Shown here in pieces: positions 6,044 to 12,959 of a stretch of DNA of 12,959 nt. The stretch is from Bordetella parapertussis (GTDB taxonomy: Bacteria > Pseudomonadota > Gammaproteobacteria > Burkholderiales > Burkholderiaceae_C). The stretch is taken from contig CAMCNE010000063.1 of NCBI GenBank assembly GCA_945875935.1, positions 1 to 12,959 of the forward strand, given 5' to 3'. The position numbers and the translations under genes are program-made. The notes below the pieces were generated by a model that saw only the letters and a program-made list of their open reading frames with translations, was not told the origin of the DNA and made no database searches. Position 1 is the first letter of the stretch. Every line of letters starts with the position of its first letter.

Positions 6044-6936
6044 CAAAGCAGTTTCTTGAGCAGCTTGGCCATCTCGGAAGGATTGCGCGTGACCGTGAAG
6101 CCGCACTCTTCCATCACGGCGAGCTTGGCATCAGCAGTGTCGGCACCGCCCGAGATCAGCGCGCCGGCATGGCCCATGCGCTTGCCTGCCGGTGCGGTCA
6201 CGCCAGCGATGAAGCCGACGATGGGTTTTTTCATGTTTTTCTGGCACCAGCGCGCGGCCTCGGCCTCATCGGGGCCACCGATCTCGCCAATCATGATCAC
6301 GGCGTCGGTGTCGGGGTCGTCGTTGAACAGCCGCATGATGTCGATGTGCTTGAGACCGTTGATCGGGTCGCCGCCAATGCCGACCGCGCTCGACTGGCCC
6401 AGACCGATTTCGGTGAGCTGCGCCACCGCTTCATAGGTCAGCGTGCCTGAGCGGCTGACCACGCCGATGCGGCCCTTGCGGTGGATATGGCCCGGCATGA
6501 TGCCGATCTTGATTTCTTCAGGCGTGATCAGACCCGGGCAGTTGGGGCCGAGCAGCAGCGTCTTCTTGCCGCCGGCGGCTTCCTTCTTGTGCATCTTGTT
6601 GCGCAACTCAAGCATGTCGCGCACGGGGATGCCTTCGGTGATGCAAATCGCCAGATCGAGGTCGGCCTCGACGGCTTCCCAGATGGCGGCAGCGGCACCG
6701 GGTGGCGGCACGTAGATGACGCTGACGGTCGCACCCGTCGCGCTGGCAGCTTCGCGCACGCCGGCGTAGATGGGAATGCCTTCGAAGTCTTCGCCGGCTT
6801 TCTTGGGGTTGACGCCGGCGACGAAGCAGTTCTTGCCGTTGGCGTAGTCACGGCACATGCGGGTGTGGAACTGGCCCGTCTTGCCGGTGATGCCTTGCGT
6901 GATGACCTTGGTGTCTTTGTTGATCAGGATGCTCAT
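6043..6936 (-). CDS. sucD: Succinyl-CoA synthetase alpha subunit
   Basis: This 297-residue alpha subunit, with SucC, interconverts succinyl-CoA and succinate with substrate-level phosphorylation of ADP or GDP in the TCA cycle. The N-terminal CoA-binding Rossmann domain includes VITQGITGKTGQFHT (11-25). SRSGTLTYEA (161-170) and the catalytic, transiently phosphorylated His256 in GKRMGHAGALISGG follow. Length equals the family norm. The start at 6936 follows AAGGA at good spacing; an upstream ATG in frame (7122) falls inside sucC. It is 26 bp from sucC, and its stop overlaps the P450 start. Confidence 0.98.
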   Translation of the reverse strand: MSILINKDTKVITQGITGKTGQFHTRMCRDYANGKNCFVAGVNPKKAGEDFEGIPIYAGVREAASATGATVSVIYVPPPGAAAAIWEAVEADLDLAICITEGIPVRDMLELRNKMHKKEAAGGKKTLLLGPNCPGLITPEEIKIGIMPGHIHRKGRIGVVSRSGTLTYEAVAQLTEIGLGQSSAVGIGGDPINGLKHIDIMRLFNDDPDTDAVIMIGEIGGPDEAEAARWCQKNMKKPIVGFIAGVTAPAGKRMGHAGALISGGADTADAKLAVMEECGFTVTRNPSEMAKLLKKLL

Positions 6937-6962
6937 GGTGTGTGTCCTTAGTCGCAGGGCGC

Positions 6963-8126
6963 TTACTTTTGCAGCGCGGCCATCACGGCCTTGGCTGCGT
7001 CGGCCATCGAGTCGGCGCTGATGATGGGCAGGCCGCTGTCGGCGAGCATCTTCTTGCCGATGTCTTCGTTGGTACCCTTCATGCGCACGACCAGCGGCAC
7101 ATTGAGGTTGACCGCCTTGCACGCGGCGATCACGCCTTCGGCGATGGTGTCGCAGCGCATGATGCCGCCAAAGATGTTGACCAAAATGGCCTTGACCTTG
7201 GGGTTGCCCAGCATGATCTTGAAGGCCTCGGTCACCTTCTCGGCGGTGGCGCCACCACCCACGTCAAGGAAGTTGGCCGGCTCTGCGCCGAACAGCTTGA
7301 TGGTGTCCATGGTTGCCATGGCCAGACCGGCACCGTTGACCAGGCAGCCGATGTTGCCGTCGAGCTGGATGTAGGCCAGATCGAATTTGCTGGCTTCGAT
7401 TTCAGCGGGGTCTTCTTCGTCAAGGTCGCGGTAGGCCACGATTTCGGGGTGGCGGTACAGCGCGTTGGTGTCGAAGTTGAACTTCGCGTCCAGCGCCTTG
7501 ATGTTGCCGGAGCCCTCGAGGATCAGCGGGTTGATCTCGGCCAGGCTGGAGTCGGTCTCCATGTAGCAGGTGTAGAGCTTCCTGAAGATGTCGATGGCCT
7601 GCGGCTGGCTGGCTGCCGGGATGCCGATGCCGTTGGCGAGCTCGGCGCCTTGTGCATCGGTGAGTCCGATCAGCGGATCGACGAACACCTTGATGATTTT
7701 TTCGGGCGTGTCGTGGGCCACCTGCTCGATGTCCATGCCGCCTTCGCTCGAGGCCATCAGAGCGACTTTTTGGCTGCCACGATCGGTGACGGCTGCGACG
7801 TAGTACTCGTGCTTGATGTCGGCGCCTTCTTCAACCAGCAGGCGACGCACTTTTTGACCTTCGGGGCCAGTCTGGTGCGTCTTGAGCTGCATGCCGAGGA
7901 TTTCGCCAGCGAGCTTCTTGACGTCATCGAGCGAACGGGCGAGCTTCACGCCACCGCCCTTGCCGCGGCCACCCGCGTGAATCTGCGCCTTCACCACCCA
8001 CACCGGACCGCCCAGCTTTTCGGCGGCTTCCGACGCTTCATGGACGCTGAACGCCGCGTAGCCCCGTGGAACAGGGATGCCATAGCGGGCGAGCAGCTCT
8101 TTGCCTTGGTATTCGTGAATCTTCAT
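6963..8126 (-). CDS. sucC: Succinyl-CoA synthetase beta subunit (ADP-forming type)
   Basis: At 387 residues, this beta subunit matches the family length and provides the ATP-grasp nucleotide site that pairs with SucD. It begins MKIHEYQGKELL as is typical. It contains the glycine-rich KAQIHAGGRGKGGGVKL loop (46-62), the NPL segment of the ATP-grasp metal site, LDVGGGAT and FGGIMRCD, the last in the subunit-interface and CoA-ligase region. The start at 8126 is chosen on this conserved N-terminus; the in-frame ATG at 8210 would add 28 non-conserved residues. The preceding ribosome site is weak. A 240-bp gap separates it from recX, and the gene is first in the probable sucC-sucD-P450-TerC-kinase transcript. 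Confidence 0.98.
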   Translation of the reverse strand: MKIHEYQGKELLARYGIPVPRGYAAFSVHEASEAAEKLGGPVWVVKAQIHAGGRGKGGGVKLARSLDDVKKLAGEILGMQLKTHQTGPEGQKVRRLLVEEGADIKHEYYVAAVTDRGSQKVALMASSEGGMDIEQVAHDTPEKIIKVFVDPLIGLTDAQGAELANGIGIPAASQPQAIDIFRKLYTCYMETDSSLAEINPLILEGSGNIKALDAKFNFDTNALYRHPEIVAYRDLDEEDPAEIEASKFDLAYIQLDGNIGCLVNGAGLAMATMDTIKLFGAEPANFLDVGGGATAEKVTEAFKIMLGNPKVKAILVNIFGGIMRCDTIAEGVIAACKAVNLNVPLVVRMKGTNEDIGKKMLADSGLPIISADSMADAAKAVMAALQK

Positions 8127-8271
8127 GCGGGGCTTTCTGGCTGGAGAAGTTTTCGAAGGGGCTGGGCCACGGAGGCGCCGGTACAGCGTCTGGGTTGGCG
8201 GTCCGTGCATCCCGAAATCGGACTGTGAAAGTCCGCTGGCATCGCGCCAGTGGCTCGGAAAAAGCCTGTTG

Positions 8272-8280
8272 AATGTAGCA
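8272..8280 (-). promoter_or_regulatory. Possible extended -10 promoter for the sucC operon
   Basis: In the 240-bp recX-sucC gap the minus strand carries TGCTACATT, a TGn-extended -10 element matching four of six bases of TATAAT, about 146 bp upstream of the sucC start. No convincing -35 lies 16 to 18 bp upstream. The rest of this gap holds a 6-bp inverted repeat (8320-8337) without a T-run and no other signal I can support. Confidence 0.3.
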
Positions 8281-8366
8281 CTCTGACCCTTGTCGAAGCT
8301 GACTGGCAGATGACATGGGGCCGCCGCTGGTGGCGGCGAAACGGTATGGCGTTGGCACGCGAATGG

Positions 8367-8945
8367 TCAACCGTCCTGATCGTCATCGCACTGCCGGCCA
8401 TCGCCGAGCTCGCGCAGAACCTGCCAGATCACTTCGGCAGAAAAGCCGCGCCCGGCGAGAAATCGGGCCTGTCGCGCTCTGTCGGAAAGTGACGCCGCCG
8501 CGTCCCCGAATTTGCGTTGACGCACCGCGCGGGCGCGCTCATGTTCACTTTGCACCAGGCCGGCCGACAGGTCTGCGGTGAGCTCGAGTGCGTGCTGCGA
8601 CAGCTCTTGGCGGATGCGCAGGTTGCCAAAGCGAGACTGTCTGGCGTGCACGCGGCTTTCGACGAAGCGTTCTTCGCTGAGGTAGCGGTGCGACTGCAAC
8701 CAGTCGAGCAATGCATCGACCTCGTCTGCGATAGCGGCGGCGGCCGGTCCAGCCGCGCTGGCGTCAGGCTCGGGCTGGTGGGCGCTGTCAGGGTCATCGC
8801 CGACTCGCGCCGACTGGGCCGCCAACCGCGCGAGCGCGTCGGCCTTGGCTTGCCGCATCAGCTTGCGACGCAATTCGAGCCGACTGTGCTCTCGTTGCGC
8901 CAGCCATTGCAGCGCCCGACCCTTGAGCGACAGGCGCGGTCGCAT
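8367..8945 (-). CDS. recX: RecX regulator of RecA
   Basis: This 192-residue protein belongs to the RecX family, which binds RecA filaments and limits their activity. The three-helix repeat pattern is visible: ALQWLAQREHSRLELRRKL (11-29), then LLDWLQSHRYLSEERFVESR with GNLRIRQEL, then the C-terminal RQARFLAGRGFSAEVIWQVL. An Ala/Asp/Pro-rich insert at about 46-72 makes it longer than the roughly 150-residue enterobacterial protein; it looks like a disordered linker. It lies 38 bp downstream of recA, the usual arrangement, and probably depends on recA read-through. The start at 8945 gives the expected N-terminus; its ribosome site is weak. Confidence 0.93.
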   Translation of the reverse strand: MRPRLSLKGRALQWLAQREHSRLELRRKLMRQAKADALARLAAQSARVGDDPDSAHQPEPDASAAGPAAAAIADEVDALLDWLQSHRYLSEERFVESRVHARQSRFGNLRIRQELSQHALELTADLSAGLVQSEHERARAVRQRKFGDAAASLSDRARQARFLAGRGFSAEVIWQVLRELGDGRQCDDDQDG

Positions 8946-8983
8946 GTGGAGCGATGCCTACCTGGAGGGGTCGGCTCGGTCGC

Positions 8984-10066
<1,083 letters not shown>

Positions 10067-10091
10067 GGGCTTTCTCCGGAATTTGGAAGTG

Positions 10092-10120
10092 ATTATTGCA
10101 AATACTGGATGTTTGTACAG
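10092..10120 (-). promoter_or_regulatory. recA promoter with overlapping LexA box
   Basis: The minus strand carries CTGTACAAACATCCAG (10120 to 10105), one base off the CTGT-N8-ACAG SOS box, with the outer bases of the wider box also largely kept. A promoter overlaps it: TGTACA (10119 to 10114, four of six -35 bases), a 16-bp spacer, and AATAAT (10097 to 10092, five of six -10 bases), about 26 bp from the recA start. A repressor bound at the box would cover the -35 element, as expected for SOS control. Confidence 0.75.
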
Positions 10121-10198
10121 TCTTTTCTTGGGCCTTCTTGCGGGTTTGTCGCGATGCTGCGGTGGCGGTGTTTTTGTTCGCTTGAACCCTAAACTTTG

Positions 10199-10230
10199 CG
10201 CAAGCGCCGTGGGGCGCTTTGCGGGTTTTT
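10199..10230 (+). terminator. Terminator-like hairpin in the response-regulator leader (possible attenuator)
   Basis: CGCAAGCGCC (10199-10208) pairs with GGCGCTTTGCG (10213-10223) with a one-base bulge and a GTGG loop. This is followed by GG and five T. The structure has the form of an intrinsic terminator on the plus strand, ending 16 bp before the response-regulator ATG. No plus-strand gene lies upstream in the window, so it would act on the regulator's own leader or on stray transcription from the recA promoter region. Confidence 0.5.
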
Positions 10231-10246
10231 CCAAGGGTGCGCGCCA

Positions 10247-10918
10247 ATGCGAGTCTTGATCGCCGAGGATGACCAGATGCTGGCCGATGGTCTGGTGCGG
10301 TCGCTGCGCAATGTTGGCTACACGGTCGATCAGGTGGGCAGCGGCAGCGAGGCCGATGCGGCACTGTCGATGCACGAGTTCGACGTGGTGATCCTCGACC
10401 TGGGCTTGCCCAAGCTGCACGGCCTGGAGGTGCTGCGCAAGCTGCGCGCTCGGGGTTCGAGCGTGCCGGTGCTGATCCTCACGGCCGCTGACAGCATCGA
10501 GCAGCGCGTCAAGGGTCTGGACCTGGGCGCAGACGACTACATGGCCAAGCCGTTTTCGCTGCAGGAGCTCGAAGCTCGGGTGCGGGCGCTGACGCGGCGC
10601 GGCCTGGGTACCGCGTCCACCGTCATCGAGCACGGCCCGCTGAGCTTCGACGTGGGTGGCCGCGTGGCCAGCATCGACGGCCAGATGATCGACCTGTCGG
10701 CGCGCGAGATCCGGCTGCTCGAGGTGCTGCTGCAGCGGGCGGGCCGCCTCGTGAGCAAGGACCAGTTGGTCGAGCACATGTGCAGCTGGGGCGAAGAGGT
10801 CAGCCACAACGCGATCGAGGTGTACATCCATCGCCTGCGCAAGAAGATTGAGTTGGGTCCGATCCGCATCGCGACGGTGCGGGGCCTGGGGTACTGTCTG
10901 GAAAGAATCTCCGCCTGA
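10247..10918 (+). CDS. OmpR/PhoB-family response regulator
   Basis: This 223-residue two-component transcription factor has an N-terminal receiver domain (1-116) with the acidic pocket E7-D8-D9, phospho-acceptor Asp51, Thr79 and Lys101. A winged-helix DNA-binding domain (about 126-220) follows, with LSAREIRLLEVLL and the recognition region NAIEVYIHRLRKKI. The size and TctD/QseB-like receiver resemble regulators paired with a 2CSK_N-type kinase. The start at 10247 is preferred over an in-frame ATG at 10196, because AAGGG lies 9 bp before it and MRVLIAEDD is the normal beginning. The cognate kinase follows 71 bp downstream. The regulon and signal are not identifiable; divergence from recA does not prove a DNA-damage role. 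Confidence 0.95.
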   Translation: MRVLIAEDDQMLADGLVRSLRNVGYTVDQVGSGSEADAALSMHEFDVVILDLGLPKLHGLEVLRKLRARGSSVPVLILTAADSIEQRVKGLDLGADDYMAKPFSLQELEARVRALTRRGLGTASTVIEHGPLSFDVGGRVASIDGQMIDLSAREIRLLEVLLQRAGRLVSKDQLVEHMCSWGEEVSHNAIEVYIHRLRKKIELGPIRIATVRGLGYCLERISA

Positions 10919-10989
10919 GCGACCGCTCGACGACCGACCTCACCCGGACTCGCCAGGCCGGCACCGGCAACCCGACGCTGAAGCCACCC

Positions 10990-12468
10990 ATGACCAAGCA
11001 CAAACCTCAGCGTTCGCTCCTCGTGACGGTCCTCGAATGGATCGTCGGACCGCTGCTGCTGCTGTGGCTGATGAACGTCGGTGTCACCTGGCTGGCCGCG
11101 CAGGGCATCGCCGATGCCCATCACGATCGCGCCCTGGCAGACCTGTCCACAGCACTGGCCAGACAGGTGGCACAGCAACGGCGTCAAGGTGAACAGACCT
11201 CGCAGTTCGAGCTGCCGGCCGCGTCACTCGAGGGCCTGCGCGCGTCCAGCAACCTTTCCTACCGGATCCTGGGGGCGCAGGGCGAGCACCTGAGCGGGGA
11301 GCTGGCGCTGCAATCGCCGCCGATCGGATCAGAGCGGGCACCTGCCGGCGAGGTGCGCTTTCGCGACGACATGATGGGCGACGTGAGTGTGCGCGTGGCC
11401 TATGTGTGGGCGGATGTGCCGGGCAACAGCGGACCGCTGATCGAGGTGGCCGAGCCGCTGGGCGTGCGGTCGGTACTGGCCACCGAGATATTGCAGGGGA
11501 TGGTGCTGCCCCAACTGGTGTTCCTGCCGCTCGGGGTGCTGCTGCTGTGGCTGGCGCTCGCACGCAGCTTCGGCCCGCTCAACGAGCTGCAGCAGCGCAT
11601 CCGGCTGCGCGACACCAATGACCTCAGCCCGATCGACGAGCACGACGTGCCCGAGGAGGTCTCGTCCCTGGTGCGCGAAATCAACGACTTGCTGACGCGG
11701 CTGGAGCAGTCGGTCGCCACGCAAAAACACTTCTTGGCCGATGCCGCGCATCAGTTGAAGACGCCACTGGCTGGCCTGCGCATGCAAGCCGAACTGGCAC
11801 AGCGCGAGATGGCCGGCGACCGTGGCGACCCTCAAGCGGTCACCCGCTCGTTGCGCAACATCGTGCTGTCGAGCCAGCGCGCCGCGCACATGGTCAACCA
11901 GTTGCTGTCCATGGCACGCGCCGACCAGAAGGACAGCTCACTGGTGCTGGCGCCACTCGACGTGGCGGAGCTGGCCGTGGAAGTCATGCAGGACTTCGTG
12001 CCCCGTGCGCTCGAAAAGCACATCGACTTCGGCTACGAGGGCGCTTCGCCCGGCGATCTGTCGCTGCAAATCAAGGGCCACCGGTTGCTGCTGGGCGAGC
12101 TGCTGCGCAACCTGATCGACAACGCCCTGTCTTGCACACCTTCAGGCGGGACGGTGACGGTGCGCGTGGAGGCTGCGGCCGCCAGGCACGTGGTGCTGCA
12201 GGTCGAAGACTCGGGACCCGGCATCCCCGAGGCCGAGCGCGAGAAGGTGTTCCGCCCGTTCTACCGAGTGCTTGGCACACCGGTGGATGGCTCCGGCCTG
12301 GGCCTGGCCATCGTGCGCGAGATCGCCACCCAGCATCAGGCCGAGTTGCTGCTTGAGGACGCCAACCTGCGCCGCCGAGACGGTTTGAACCGTACCGGCG
12401 GCACGCCGTTCGGCCCCGGCGTGCGCTTCACGCTGCGCTTTGCCGCGCTGCCACCACCCAGCCCCTGA
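10990..12468 (+). CDS. Two-component sensor histidine kinase (TctE/QseC-like)
   Basis: This 492-residue inner-membrane kinase should phosphorylate the regulator encoded just upstream. Transmembrane helix 1 lies at about 11-36, a periplasmic sensor region of about 130 residues at 37-165, and transmembrane helix 2 at about 166-190. The arrangement resembles the 2CSK_N sensor domain of TctE. A HAMP-like linker is followed by the H-box FLADAAHQLKTPLAGLR (248-264) with His254, the N-box RNLIDNAL (373-380), G1 DSGPGIP (407-413) and G2 GSGLGLAIVRE (434-444). All catalytic motifs are intact. The tail is Pro-rich. No strong ribosome site is visible. The signal sensed is unknown; TctE relatives respond to tricarboxylates, but this is family resemblance only. 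Confidence 0.94.
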   Translation: MTKHKPQRSLLVTVLEWIVGPLLLLWLMNVGVTWLAAQGIADAHHDRALADLSTALARQVAQQRRQGEQTSQFELPAASLEGLRASSNLSYRILGAQGEHLSGELALQSPPIGSERAPAGEVRFRDDMMGDVSVRVAYVWADVPGNSGPLIEVAEPLGVRSVLATEILQGMVLPQLVFLPLGVLLLWLALARSFGPLNELQQRIRLRDTNDLSPIDEHDVPEEVSSLVREINDLLTRLEQSVATQKHFLADAAHQLKTPLAGLRMQAELAQREMAGDRGDPQAVTRSLRNIVLSSQRAAHMVNQLLSMARADQKDSSLVLAPLDVAELAVEVMQDFVPRALEKHIDFGYEGASPGDLSLQIKGHRLLLGELLRNLIDNALSCTPSGGTVTVRVEAAAARHVVLQVEDSGPGIPEAEREKVFRPFYRVLGTPVDGSGLGLAIVREIATQHQAELLLEDANLRRRDGLNRTGGTPFGPGVRFTLRFAALPPPSP

Positions 12469-12472
12469 GGCG

Positions 12473-12959
12473 TCAGCTCTGAACCAGCCGGCGGCTTCTG
12501 GAAATCGACATCAGCATGCCCAGTCCCAGCCCCAACGTGACCATGGCGGTGCCGCCATAGCTGATGAAAGGCAGCGGCACGCCCACCACCGGCAAGATGC
12601 CGCTGACCATGCCCATGTTGACAAAGGCATAGGTGAAAAAGCTCATGGTGATCGCACCGGCCAGCAAGCGGGTGAACACATTGGGCGCTTCGGCGGAAAT
12701 CACCAGACCGCGCAGGATCAAGAAGGTAAATCCCAGCAGCAAGCCGATGCAGCCGATCAAGCCGAATTCCTCGGAAAACGCCGCGAAGATGAAATCGGTG
12801 GTGCGCTCGGGAATGAACTCGAGGTGGGTTTGCGTGCCCATCATGAAGCCCTTGCCGAACACACCGCCCGAGCCGATGGCGATCATTCCCTGAATGATGT
12901 GAAAGCCCTTGCCCAGTGGATCTCGCGCAGGGTCGAGCAAGGTGCACACACGCTGCCGC
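12473..12959 (-). CDS. rodA: RodA (SEDS peptidoglycan polymerase), C-terminal part
   Basis: The visible 161 codons are the C-terminal portion of the rod-shape SEDS glycosyltransferase, which polymerises lipid II with its class B PBP partner during elongation. Recognisable stretches are LLDPARDPLGKGFHIIQ, IAIGSGGVFGKGF, THLEFIPERTTDFIFAAFSE and VGVPLPFISYGGTA, interleaved with about four membrane helices. The frame remains open to the right edge, so the N-terminal half lies outside the window; the GTG at 12949 is internal (RQRVCTLLDP), not a start. The stop lies only 4 bp from the convergent histidine kinase stop. Confidence 0.95.
   Translation of the reverse strand, partial: RQRVCTLLDPARDPLGKGFHIIQGMIAIGSGGVFGKGFMMGTQTHLEFIPERTTDFIFAAFSEEFGLIGCIGLLLGFTFLILRGLVISAEAPNVFTRLLAGAITMSFFTYAFVNMGMVSGILPVVGVPLPFISYGGTAMVTLGLGLGMLMSISRSRRLVQS

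Noticed and set aside
4709..6436. Long plus-strand open frame (575 codons) opposite the P450 and sucD
   Set aside because: It mirrors real minus-strand genes with clear family motifs. Its translation is low-complexity with no recognisable domain, as expected for antisense frames in GC-rich DNA.
6942..8228. Plus-strand open frame (428 codons) opposite sucC
   Set aside because: Antisense shadow of a highly conserved gene; it shows no motif and no ribosome site.
8320..8337. Inverted repeat GCCGCC/GGCGGC as a recX terminator
   Set aside because: A short stem with no following T-run on the minus strand; common by chance in GC-rich DNA.
10067..10831. N-terminal extension of recA to an upstream in-frame ATG
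   Set aside because: The extension crosses the recA promoter and runs antisense to the response regulator; the family N-terminus begins at 10066.

Overview
The window is about two-thirds G+C, with strongly GC-biased third codon positions. It looks like chromosomal DNA of a betaproteobacterium, most likely order Burkholderiales. The RecA and SucCD sequences fit this, as does a backbone (recA-recX-sucC-sucD-TerC-type IV pilin) that I recall from several Burkholderiales genomes. That recollection was not checked against a database. I saw no transposase, tRNA, rRNA or CRISPR array, and no gene-free stretch exceeds 300 bases.

Reading from the right, a partial rodA gene (minus strand, running off the right edge) converges on a plus-strand OmpR-type response regulator and its histidine kinase. 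The regulator is divergent from recA across 180 bp. That gap holds a recA promoter with an overlapping LexA-box-like palindrome, and a hairpin with a T-run in the regulator's leader. All remaining genes lie on the minus strand: recA, recX, sucC, sucD, a cytochrome P450, a TerC-family membrane protein, a Ser/Thr protein kinase, a PP2C phosphatase, an FHA-domain protein, and two nearly identical type IV pilins. The second pilin loses only its last bases at the left edge.

Two insertions into the presumed housekeeping backbone stand out. First, the P450 start codon overlaps the sucD stop (TGATG), so it is probably translationally coupled to succinyl-CoA synthetase. Second, a complete phospho-signalling set (writer kinase, eraser phosphatase, FHA reader) sits between TerC and the pilins. 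The kinase coding frame has no ATG, GTG or TTG upstream of its glycine-rich loop. The ATG that directly abuts the TerC stop is out of frame.

The pilins have contrasting regulation. The upstream copy has a convincing sigma-54 promoter. The downstream copy lacks one, but carries a 7-bp tandem repeat between a -35-like and a -10-like element. Their 24-bp spacing is exactly one repeat longer than the 17-bp optimum, which would be a simple phase-variation design. This is inference from sequence alone and is the most testable new idea here.
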